This document shows, in pieces, positions 1 through 5,841 of a DNA stretch of 6,534 nucleotides. A program made the position numbers and the translations under genes. The stretch lies in assembly GCA_013152695.1 (NCBI GenBank), contig JAADFV010000134.1, forward strand, positions 1,173 to 7,706, in the 5' to 3' direction. A model generated the notes under the pieces. It searched no databases and had not been told where the DNA came from. It saw only the letters and a list, made by a program, of their open reading frames with translations. The stretch comes from Chloroflexota bacterium. Its GTDB lineage: Bacteria; Chloroflexota; Anaerolineae; J102. Position 1 is the first letter of the stretch; every line of letters starts with the position of its first letter.

Positions 1-424
1 TGGCCGCCCGATAAGTGTAAGGGGGAGTGCGCTCTTTGAAGACCCAGCTCCCCAGCATCGCCACAGGAAAGGGGGCCAATACACCGATCAGGCTGACCCA
101 AACTGCCTGAGTGAGAGAGATGGAGAGGATATTGGTGACAGAACGGCCTGCCACCACGGCCGAAAACAACCACAACACCCGTTGCTCCTGTAAAACATGC
201 CAAAATTGACGCAGGCTCACATGTTCGTGCCAGCGCATGACCGCGGCCGCGGTCAGCATCATTGCCGTCGAAGCGATCATGATCAGGCCAAATTTCGGCA
301 CTTCGGCGATGGCTCGCTTACCAAAAACAGGATAACTGCCGATCAGGACATGGGCAAGGATTCCCAGTCCCACATAAGGCCAGATCGAAGCGCTCTGCGG
401 ACGAATGTGCTGTCGGCCTATCAT
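1..424 (-). CDS. EamA/DMT-family transporter, partial (N-terminal 141 residues)
   Basis: This gene starts at 424 on the minus strand and runs off the left edge. 141 codons are open without a stop. It encodes the N-terminal half of a drug/metabolite-transporter-superfamily (EamA-type) integral membrane protein. Several hydrophobic helices are visible, and the motifs SIWPYV (residues 13-18), GSYPVF (29-34), EVPKF (41-45) and GRSVTNI (93-99) are shared with the upstream neighbour. From residue 13 onward it aligns without gaps to residues 23-151 of that neighbour, with 63 of 129 positions identical by hand count, so the two are paralogues. Its ATG overlaps the neighbour's TGA as ATGA, which implies one transcript and translational coupling. 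Only a weak AAAGA precedes the start. DMT proteins usually have ten helices and about 300 residues, so roughly half the protein is missing here. The substrate cannot be read from sequence; metabolite export is typical of the family. Confidence 0.88.
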   Translation of the reverse strand, partial: MIGRQHIRPQSASIWPYVGLGILAHVLIGSYPVFGKRAIAEVPKFGLIMIASTAMMLTAAAVMRWHEHVSLRQFWHVLQEQRVLWLFSAVVAGRSVTNILSISLTQAVWVSLIGVLAPFPVAMLGSWVFKERTPPYTYRAA

Positions 425-1392
425 TTTCTTTGCAACTGCAAATAAAGCGAGACAGTCAGGATCACCAAGACGAACCCCAGCCATTGCGCGGGTGTATTCA
501 AGCGTTCTCCCAAAATGACCCAACCCAATGCCAGGGCTGAAATTAAGCGCAAAGCCATCATATTCGTAATCAATGCCGGTGAAACGCCGCTCAGAGCTGT
601 GATCTGAATCAGATTGCCTCCCACCTGCACGAGAAAAATCACCATCAACACCGCCAATAAGCCTCCTAACGACACCGAGCTCCAGGCCCCCCAATTCTCA
701 CCAGACGTCCATGACAGTAAAATGAAAACAGGTAATGCTGCCAAACCCTGCTGCGCCATAATCATGCCGCGGCTGGCGTGGTGCAAATGACTACGCCGCA
801 CCAATTGGAAATAGGTAGCGAGGGCTAACATCGAAATCACCGCCGTAGCTAAACCGAGGATGTCGCGTGGGGTGAAGTTACCACTGATTTGTGTCCAGTC
901 TTCCACCAACACCAAGGCAGATCCCACGGTGCCCAGCATAAGAGCGCCGTAGGTAAAGCGAGGAGTAGCTTGATCGAACACCCAGGCTCCCAAGAGGGCG
1001 ACCATAAAAGGTGCCATCAAATTAATTAGCTGCACCCACACTGCCCTCGTGAGGTCAATGGCAATAATATTCGTCACAGAGCGCAGGACAACAAATACGG
1101 CCAGGGCCCAGAGGGTCGGTGTATGTGTCAAAGTGTGCCACATTTCCCGCCAACTGAAACCATCCCGGAGATGTGCTACCAACAGACCGGCGATAATAAC
1201 CATGAGCCAGGCCAGTACCAACATAGAAAACTTGGGTACTTCCTGTACAGCACGTTTGGCAAATACGGGATAGCTGCCCCAAATGAAATGGCCAATCACA
1301 CCCAACCATACGTAGGGCCAAATGCTGGGAAGAGCTGTTCTGGATGGGGATGAAGTTGAGGACACAGGAGGAGTAGTTTTCGGATTGCGCAT
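421..1392 (-). CDS. EamA/DMT-family transporter
   Basis: A complete 323-residue polytopic membrane protein of the usual length for EamA/DMT transporters, with about ten hydrophobic segments in two repeats (about residues 25-163 and 178-320). The second repeat ends in the typical EamA pattern: SPALITNMMALR at 271-282, then LGERLNTPAQWLGF at 294-307. The first repeat holds RSVTNIIAIDLTRAVWV (104-120). Residues 1-22 are a polar Ser/Thr/Pro-rich cytoplasmic leader. The start is uncertain. The ATG lies inside a heptad repeat and has no Shine-Dalgarno sequence, and codon 10 is an in-frame GTG that would still leave all membrane segments intact. Its TGA overlaps the ATG of the downstream paralogue, so the two are probably co-translated. 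Family knowledge suggests transport of small metabolites across the cytoplasmic membrane. The substrate is unknown, and nothing near it points to one. Confidence 0.9.
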   Translation of the reverse strand: MRNPKTTPPVSSTSSPSRTALPSIWPYVWLGVIGHFIWGSYPVFAKRAVQEVPKFSMLVLAWLMVIIAGLLVAHLRDGFSWREMWHTLTHTPTLWALAVFVVLRSVTNIIAIDLTRAVWVQLINLMAPFMVALLGAWVFDQATPRFTYGALMLGTVGSALVLVEDWTQISGNFTPRDILGLATAVISMLALATYFQLVRRSHLHHASRGMIMAQQGLAALPVFILLSWTSGENWGAWSSVSLGGLLAVLMVIFLVQVGGNLIQITALSGVSPALITNMMALRLISALALGWVILGERLNTPAQWLGFVLVILTVSLYLQLQRK

Positions 1393-1402
1393 TGCGGAAT
1401 TG
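1382..1402. repeat. Short heptad repeat (3 units) covering the transporter start codon
   Basis: Three consecutive 7-base units on the plus strand, GGATTGC, GCATTGC and GGAATTG, resemble the units of the larger array at 3085-3140. In the sense of the minus-strand transporter gene they read CAATTCC GCAATGC GCAATCC. The gene's ATG (1392-1390) lies within the middle unit. The match to the larger array is by eye. Three units is short, so chance is not excluded, but the shared orientation relative to the gene start argues for a common element. Confidence 0.5.
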
Positions 1403-1519
1403 AGATCAGAGAAAGGGACAAGGAATCTGCAGCACCACCAGATATGAAAATAAATGACCGGGTTGAGTCAGCCGCTGGGGTGAAGGCCGCAAGACGCATC
1501 ACGATTCACGGCGAAAACC

Positions 1520-1528
1520 ATTATAGCA
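1520..1528 (-). promoter_or_regulatory. Extended -10 promoter element for the transporter pair
   Basis: On the minus strand, bases 1528-1520 read TGCTATAAT, a perfect extended -10 (TGn followed by TATAAT) for a housekeeping sigma factor. No good -35 is seen about 17 bases upstream (GAGGAA), but extended -10 promoters can work without one. Transcription would begin near 1512-1514 and leave a leader of about 120 bases before the transporter start at 1392. Position and orientation fit; function is inferred. Confidence 0.45.
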
Positions 1529-1566
1529 CCACCTTCCCCGCTTTCCTCATCTATGGCTCCGGGGTG

Positions 1567-1572
1567 TATACT
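1567..1572 (+). promoter_or_regulatory. Candidate -10 element for the HtrA gene
   Basis: TATACT at 1567-1572 matches the sigma-70 -10 consensus at five of six bases, but the region 17-18 bases upstream (TTCCTC) is a poor -35. A transcript from here would have a leader of about 180 bases containing all three inverted repeats of the spacer. A closer promoter may have been missed. This is a weak call. Confidence 0.22.
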
Positions 1573-1717
1573 AGTGCCCTAACGTGAGAGCCCCAAGAGG
1601 TCTGGAATACTCTCTTGCCTTCAGCACAACAATGATACGCCAGGTTTGGCGGAAAAATCACCGTATTACGGATACAGCTCTCGTCTGCTAGCCGCCCACT
1701 TTTTGCAAGCCTGTTTT

Positions 1718-1737
1718 CATAGCAAATCGGGGCTATG
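1718..1737 (+). promoter_or_regulatory. Small stem-loop in the HtrA leader
   Basis: CATAGC and GCTATG form a perfect 6-bp stem around an 8-base loop, ending 20 bases before the HtrA start codon. It could be an operator for a dimeric regulator or a leader hairpin affecting ribosome access. There is no Shine-Dalgarno sequence between it and the ATG. Six-base inverted repeats arise by chance fairly often, so confidence is low. Confidence 0.25.
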
Positions 1738-1757
1738 CTCTAACCCCTATCTTTCCC

Positions 1758-2972
1758 ATGAATCGACGACTCCTTCTCTTCATTTTTCTGCTCATTTTTG
1801 TATGCTTTGGCGGCGTAGTTCTGGGCACACTGGCCATAACCTATGTGCCGGCCTTCGTCCAATCGTTCGTTGAAGCCCCCCCTACGCCTACAGCTACACC
1901 CATTCCCACACCGACAACGGCCCCCACGCCCACACCACCACCGGCTGCCGGCAACGTGACGGTGATCGATCCCGAGCAGCGGCTCATCCGCCTCTACGAA
2001 AATACCAGCCCTGCCGTCGTCAACATCACGACCCAGATACTGCGCCAGAGCTTCTTTTTTGGCGTCATTCCGGAAAGTGGGGCGGGATCAGGCTTTGTCT
2101 GGGATAACGAAGGTCATATTCTCACCAACTACCATGTCATCGAAGGTGCCCAAAGCATCGAGGTCAGCTTTGGCGAGGATGTTACCATGCCGGCCACAGT
2201 TATCGGCGCTGATCCTCCCAATGATCTCGCCGTGATCAAGGTCGATAAGCTGCCTGAGGGCGTTCAACCCTTGCCCCTGGGTGATTCTGATGCCCTGCAC
2301 GTGGGGCAAACGGCGGTAGCCATCGGCAATCCCTTTGGCCAGTTCCAGCGTACACTCACCGCCGGCGTGATCAGTGCACTCAATCGTACGATCCAGACCG
2401 AGGAAAAGAAGGTACTGCGCGGGGTCATCCAGACAGATGCTGCCATCAATCGCGGTAATTCCGGCGGCCCCTTGCTCGACTCCAGTGGACGGGCAATCGG
2501 CATCACCAGCGCCATCTTTTCGCCCACAGGCACCAATGCCGGTGTGGGCCTGGCCATTCCCATCAACAAAGCCAAGCGCGTTGTGCCGGTGCTCATCAGC
2601 GAAGGCCGTTATGCTCACCCTTGGCTGGGCATCGAGCACTTAGGCTACGTGATTACGCCCACCCTCGCCAAGGCCCTGGATTTACCGGTTGATCACGGCC
2701 TCCTCATTGCCCGCATCTATCGCGACTCACCGGCCCAGCGCGCCGGTATCCGCACTGCCAGCAAAGAAGTAATTGTCGGTCACCGGCGCCTCCTCGTCGG
2801 GGGCGATATCCTCACTGCCATCGATGGCTATCCCCTCAAGACCTGGGAAGACCTGGACGCCTATTTGCAAGAGAAAACCGAAGTTGGCCAAACCGTGACC
2901 CTCAGCCTTATCCGTGATGGCAAACCTCTCGAACTTCAGATCACAGTCGGCGAGGAACCGCAGAATTTTTGA
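1758..2972 (+). CDS. Membrane-anchored HtrA/DegP-family serine protease with one PDZ domain
   Basis: A complete 404-residue protein. Residues 5-30 form one hydrophobic signal anchor after a short basic N-terminus, so the rest lies outside the cytoplasmic membrane. Residues 41-63 are a Thr/Pro-rich linker. The trypsin-like domain (about 75-282) has all three catalytic residues: His126 in TNYHVIEG, Asp156 in NDLAVIKV and Ser235 in GNSGGPLL. A PDZ domain follows (about 286-398), with the peptide-binding loop near HPWLGI and GGDILTAIDG at 348-357. The family degrades or refolds damaged envelope proteins, and PDZ domains usually recognise exposed C-termini. The ATG is chosen because it sits directly before the anchor, although no Shine-Dalgarno sequence precedes it (CTATCTTTCCC). 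It appears to be a single-gene unit, divergent from the transporters and followed by a hairpin. It could be called DegP, DegQ or HtrA; the exact subfamily is not resolved. Confidence 0.95.
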   Translation: MNRRLLLFIFLLIFVCFGGVVLGTLAITYVPAFVQSFVEAPPTPTATPIPTPTTAPTPTPPPAAGNVTVIDPEQRLIRLYENTSPAVVNITTQILRQSFFFGVIPESGAGSGFVWDNEGHILTNYHVIEGAQSIEVSFGEDVTMPATVIGADPPNDLAVIKVDKLPEGVQPLPLGDSDALHVGQTAVAIGNPFGQFQRTLTAGVISALNRTIQTEEKKVLRGVIQTDAAINRGNSGGPLLDSSGRAIGITSAIFSPTGTNAGVGLAIPINKAKRVVPVLISEGRYAHPWLGIEHLGYVITPTLAKALDLPVDHGLLIARIYRDSPAQRAGIRTASKEVIVGHRRLLVGGDILTAIDGYPLKTWEDLDAYLQEKTEVGQTVTLSLIRDGKPLELQITVGEEPQNF

Positions 2973-3043
2973 TAGGCGTCTATCCCAGCTACATCGATAA
3001 CGACATGGTCGATAAGGCACTGCTGCTGATGAAGGTTTTGTAA
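2966..3043 (+). pseudogene. Possible short gene remnant downstream of HtrA
   Basis: In a frame different from that of the HtrA gene, bases 2966-3043 read through codons that look coding and end in TAA at 3041-3043. They give FLIGVYPSYIDNDMV and then DKALLLMKVL. The YPSYIDNDMV part loosely resembles the segment after the catalytic residues of short-chain dehydrogenases (PGxIxTxM). That match rests on a few residues and is speculative. There is no start codon or domain context, and the end of the stretch overlaps the downstream hairpin. It may equally be chance. Confidence 0.2.
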
Positions 3044-3061
3044 ACCTGGCCATTAGCAGCA
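3021..3061 (+). terminator. Two-part hairpin after HtrA, probable intrinsic terminator
   Basis: Bases 3021-3031 (TGCTGCTGATG) pair with 3051-3061 (CATTAGCAGCA) over 11 bp with one G-T pair. Inside, AGGTTT (3033-3038) pairs with AAACCT (3042-3047) around a TGT loop. The two stems are separated by a small asymmetric internal loop (A3032 against 3048-3050). The A/T-rich ATATTTA follows but there is no long T run, so termination may be partial. It lies 49 bases after the HtrA stop, where a terminator is expected. Confidence 0.55.
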
Positions 3062-3082
3062 ATATTTACTGGCTTATCGGTC

Positions 3083-3088
3083 TACAAT
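3083..3088 (+). promoter_or_regulatory. Candidate -10 element for the glycan operon
   Basis: TACAAT at 3083-3088 matches the -10 consensus at five of six bases and lies between the HtrA terminator hairpin and the first gene of the operon. It overlaps the first unit of the heptad array. No good -35 is seen at standard spacing and there is no TGn extension. Transcription would begin near 3095, so the leader would consist almost wholly of heptad repeats. Confidence 0.28.
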
Positions 3089-3140
3089 TCCACAATCCAT
3101 ACTTCCAACTCTCAAATCCGTATTCCACAATCCCAAATTC
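3085..3140. repeat. Heptanucleotide tandem array (8 degenerate units) before the phosphohydrolase gene
   Basis: The 56 bases divide exactly into eight 7-base units. The first two are CAATTCC and ACAATCC; unit 5 is CAAATCC, unit 7 is again ACAATCC and unit 8 is CAAATTC. Units 3, 4 and 6 are more diverged. On the other strand the theme is GGATTGN/GGAATTG. A 12-base exact repeat, ATTCCACAATCC, occurs at 3087-3098 and 3122-3133, 35 bases apart, which is five units. The array ends two bases before the ATG at 3143. The G-free strand is the sense strand of the gene except for one G at 3120, so the messenger leader would be almost free of G and weakly structured. Confidence 0.75.
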
Positions 3141-3142
3141 TT

Positions 3143-4831
3143 ATGCCCTCTTCCTCCTCACCCACCCCACCTCCTCGCCCGCGCCTTTGGATTCTCGGTC
3201 TCGACGGCGTACCCTGGACCCTGCTCCAACCCTGGATTGACCAGGGTCATTTGCCCACCCTGGCCAGATTGCAGGCGGGCGGCGCCTGGGGTGGCCTCCG
3301 TTCCACCATCCAGTTTCTCACCGCCGTGGCCTGGTCCAGCTTTATCACCGGACTCAATCCCGGTAAACATGGCATTTTCGACTTTTCCCGGCGTATTCCC
3401 GGCAGCTACGATCAAGAGCTGACCAATGCGGCGCGGCGGGCGGGACGCAGCCTCTGGCGTATCCTTTCCGATGCAGGACGCCGTGTGGGCGTGGTGAATG
3501 TACCGATGACCTTTCCGCCGGAGCCAGTCAACGGCTTCCTGATCTCTGGCCTCGATACCCCCGGCCTCGATTCTGCCTACACCTACCCCCCCGAGCTCAA
3601 AGCCGAGGTCAATGACGTGCACTTTATTGCCGTCAGCACCGTGGGCAAATCGCATGCGCAATATCTCAAAGAGACACTGGAGGGCGTAGACAAACGCTTC
3701 GAGTTGCTGCACCGCACCATCCAGCGCGAACCCCTGGATTTTTACATGTGGGTGGTGATGGAAACCGACGCCATTCAGCATTGCTCCTGGCATCTGCTTT
3801 CTGACCCCAGCCAGCCCAATCACGATGCCATTCTCCAGGTGTACAAACGTATCGATCAACATCTGGCCGAGATCATCGACAACCTGCCCGACGACGTCAC
3901 CCTGATTGTGATGTCAGATCACGGCGCCGGCCCCATCGTCAAAACCGTTTATCTGGATCGCTGGTTGGCGCAACGCGGCTGGCTGCGATACAAACAAGGG
4001 GCGGATCTGACCCTGGCGGACCGGGGACGTCATCTCGCCCGAATTGTGCTCAAACAGACCCTGTATCTGGCGCAACGTTTCTTACCTGTGGCCGTGAAGG
4101 GCTATCTCAAACGCTTCACTGGCGCCCATGCTGCCATCGATACCTTCATCGAAAAAGCGGATTACGACTGGGCACACACAAAGGCCTATGCCACCGGCAA
4201 TCTGGGCAACATCAATCTCAACATCAAAGGCCGGGATCCAGAAGGTGTGCTCGAACCGGAGGAGGTCGAGCAGGCCATCGCCGACATTACTGCTGCCCTC
4301 TACGAATTGCGTGATCCCGATACGGGAGAGCAGATGGTGACCGAAGTCATGCGCCGGGAAGAAATCTATACGGGGGATCAGATCGAGCGGGCCCCCGATT
4401 TGCTCATCCGCTGGAAAGATGACAAATATCTGGCAACCAAGGATTACGAAGGCCGCCACGATGGCCCCATTTTCGGGTTCAAGCAAAAATTTGGGCGGCA
4501 CGGTGCCGCTTATGCCCTGGATCAAACCGGTACGCATATCATCGAAGGCATTTGCATCATGTACGGCTATGGCGTCCGCGCTGGCGCCCGTCTCCAAGAT
4601 GCCCAACTCATCGATCTGGCTCCCACCGTGCTCCATCTCCTCGATGTTCCCATCCCTCGTGCTATGGATGGCCGCGTCCTCACCGAGGCCCTGAGCGATG
4701 AGTTCGCACAAAAGCCTATTCAGTACGAAGAGGATGATCGGGATATTAGCGGTGGTGGGGATTTTGAGCTCAGCGCAGAGGATGAGGAAGCTATTCGGGC
4801 CAGGCTTCAGGGTCTGGGCTATGTTGCCTGA
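3143..4831 (+). CDS. Alkaline-phosphatase-superfamily phosphohydrolase/phosphodiesterase
   Basis: A 562-residue soluble protein without signal peptide or membrane segments, so probably cytoplasmic. It resembles the type I phosphodiesterase/nucleotide pyrophosphatase group of the alkaline phosphatase superfamily (COG3379-like). The two-metal site looks complete: Asp21 in GLDGVPW, nucleophile Thr60 in LTAVAWSSFITG (aligned with the Thr of NPP enzymes), Asp209 and His213 in METDAIQH, Asp259-His260 in MSDHGAG, and His465 in TGTHIIEG. NPGKHGIFDF (72-81) is a family signature. The acidic tail ends in EAIRARLQGLGYVA, a C-terminal pattern I associate with this family. The Ser/Pro-rich first 14 residues precede the core strand, and the ATG follows a heptad array without a Shine-Dalgarno sequence, so the true start could be slightly later. 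It heads an operon with a glycosyltransferase and a flippase. A role on a phosphorylated glycan or lipid intermediate is inferred; the substrate is unknown. Confidence 0.92.
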   Translation: MPSSSSPTPPPRPRLWILGLDGVPWTLLQPWIDQGHLPTLARLQAGGAWGGLRSTIQFLTAVAWSSFITGLNPGKHGIFDFSRRIPGSYDQELTNAARRAGRSLWRILSDAGRRVGVVNVPMTFPPEPVNGFLISGLDTPGLDSAYTYPPELKAEVNDVHFIAVSTVGKSHAQYLKETLEGVDKRFELLHRTIQREPLDFYMWVVMETDAIQHCSWHLLSDPSQPNHDAILQVYKRIDQHLAEIIDNLPDDVTLIVMSDHGAGPIVKTVYLDRWLAQRGWLRYKQGADLTLADRGRHLARIVLKQTLYLAQRFLPVAVKGYLKRFTGAHAAIDTFIEKADYDWAHTKAYATGNLGNINLNIKGRDPEGVLEPEEVEQAIADITAALYELRDPDTGEQMVTEVMRREEIYTGDQIERAPDLLIRWKDDKYLATKDYEGRHDGPIFGFKQKFGRHGAAYALDQTGTHIIEGICIMYGYGVRAGARLQDAQLIDLAPTVLHLLDVPIPRAMDGRVLTEALSDEFAQKPIQYEEDDRDISGGGDFELSAEDEEAIRARLQGLGYVA

Positions 4832-5841
4832 TGGATCGCCCCATGCTGGACACGTCTCTGGACCTGACCGTGGTCATCGTCAATTGGAACGCGGCCCATT
4901 TCTTGCCGACAGCGTTGCGTTCTCTGTTCGCGGCGCAAGGCGAGCTGGCGATGGAGGTGCTGCTAGTCGACAATGCATCGAGAGACGATTCCCTGACGAT
5001 AGTGCGCCAGCAGTTCCCCCAAGTTCGTATCATCGCCAATCAGCATAACCGCGGCTTTGCTGCGGCCAATAATCAGGGGATTGCGCAGGCGCGGGGCCGC
5101 TACATTCTCCTTCTCAACCCCGACACAGAACTCCCCCCCGACGCCCTGCACAAGATGATCTCTTATCTGGACGAGCATCCGCAGGTGGGGGTGGCCGGGC
5201 CACAATTGCGCGGTGAACGGGGTAAGATTCAAGGTGGCGCTGCCGGTTTCGACCCTTCGCCGCGCACGATTTTCAATTACGCTACCTTTTTATATCGTCT
5301 CTTTCCCCGCCATTTTCGCGGTTTATGGTTGGCACAGACGCTGTATGAGCAGGAACATCCTATCGCCGTGGATTGGGTATCGGGGGCGAGCATGTTCGTG
5401 CGGGCAGAGGCTGTGGCGCGGGTAGGGATGATGGATGAACGCTATTTCATGTATTCCGAAGACGTGGAATGGTGCCGGCGTATCCGCCAAGAGGGCTACC
5501 AGGTAATCTGTTACCCGGCCGTGGCCGTGGTGCACCATATCGGCGGCAGCGCCCGGCAATTGGGCGTGGATTTCCACGCGCACAACATCGATTCCCTCGA
5601 TATCGATTTACGACGCCGTTATGCCGGCCCCCTGGTGGCGTTGATGCATCTGTTCGGCGCCTTTGGATTCTTCTTGCGCTATCTGCTGTACGAATGGGAA
5701 TGGCTGCGCTGGCGTAATCCTGTATTCATCGAGCTGCGCGATTTATGGGCGGCTTGCATCAGAACCAGCCTCCGGCGCATGTTCCAGCCTGCCCCTGACC
5801 ACACCCCTCAACCCGCTCCTTCTTCACAATCTCTGGCATGA
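4831..5841 (+). CDS. Family 2 glycosyltransferase (WbbL/rhamnosyltransferase type)
   Basis: A 336-residue GT-A-fold glycosyltransferase. The N-terminal nucleotide-sugar-binding half begins VVIVNWNAA (14-22), followed by LLVDNAS (44-50), NRGFAAANNQGI (73-84) and the metal-binding motif LLNPDTE (94-100). The acceptor half carries WVSGASMFVRAEA (182-194), the catalytic-region motif YSEDVEWCRRI (208-218) and HHIGGSAR (235-242), the usual order in GT2 enzymes related to rhamnosyltransferase WbbL. Residues 264-292 are hydrophobic and aromatic, suggesting attachment to the inner membrane face. The Pro-rich tail (319-336) looks disordered. Its ATG shares one base with the preceding stop (TGATG), so translation is probably coupled. 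A second ATG at 4843 (codon 5) is an alternative start. It likely adds a sugar from a nucleotide donor to a lipid-linked acceptor. Donor and acceptor cannot be told from sequence. Confidence 0.93.
   Translation: MDRPMLDTSLDLTVVIVNWNAAHFLPTALRSLFAAQGELAMEVLLVDNASRDDSLTIVRQQFPQVRIIANQHNRGFAAANNQGIAQARGRYILLLNPDTELPPDALHKMISYLDEHPQVGVAGPQLRGERGKIQGGAAGFDPSPRTIFNYATFLYRLFPRHFRGLWLAQTLYEQEHPIAVDWVSGASMFVRAEAVARVGMMDERYFMYSEDVEWCRRIRQEGYQVICYPAVAVVHHIGGSARQLGVDFHAHNIDSLDIDLRRRYAGPLVALMHLFGAFGFFLRYLLYEWEWLRWRNPVFIELRDLWAACIRTSLRRMFQPAPDHTPQPAPSSQSLA

Larger units (their letters stand above)
1393..1757. other. Divergent intergenic region between transporter pair and HtrA gene
   Basis: This 365-base spacer separates divergently transcribed genes and has no convincing coding sequence or RNA gene. 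Visible elements, beyond the two promoter candidates listed separately, are three inverted repeats. CAAGAG (1594-1599) pairs with CTCTTG (1612-1617). CCGTATTACGG at 1661-1671 is an 11-base palindrome with a central T. CATAGC (1718-1723) pairs with GCTATG (1732-1737) just before the HtrA gene. Any of these could be an operator or leader hairpin, but none matches a regulator site I recognise. Confidence 0.6.

Noticed and set aside
1296..1502. 68-codon minus-strand frame in the leader of the transporter gene
   Set aside because: Low-complexity Ser/Leu/Ile-rich translation overlapping the real gene in another frame. There is no Shine-Dalgarno sequence and no sign that it is a lost N-terminus of the transporter.
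1758..1850. Twin-arginine or lipoprotein signal at the HtrA N-terminus
   Set aside because: Arg3-Arg4 lack the rest of the twin-arginine motif, and Cys16 is preceded by Ile-Phe-Val, which does not fit a lipobox with a small residue before Cys. An uncleaved signal anchor fits better.
1646..1873. 75-codon plus-strand frame overlapping the start of the HtrA gene
   Set aside because: It runs out of frame through the HtrA signal anchor and linker, its composition is not protein-like, and it has no ribosome binding site.
2088..2639. 183-codon open frame on the minus strand inside the HtrA gene
   Set aside because: It lies fully antisense to a gene with intact catalytic motifs, and its translation has no recognisable domain. 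The openness follows from codon bias on the coding strand.
3085..3140. CRISPR array
   Set aside because: Units are 7 bases with no spacers, and no cas gene is present; this is a simple degenerate tandem repeat.
3158..3862. 234-codon open frame on the minus strand inside the phosphohydrolase gene
   Set aside because: Antisense to a clearly real gene, rich in His/Gly shadow composition, with no family motif. The 4082-4711 minus-strand frame is rejected for the same reason.
4843..5841. Alternative glycosyltransferase start at the second ATG (4843)
   Set aside because: Possible, but the ATG at 4831 overlaps the preceding stop in the same way as the next gene junction, and neither start has a Shine-Dalgarno sequence, so the coupled start was preferred.
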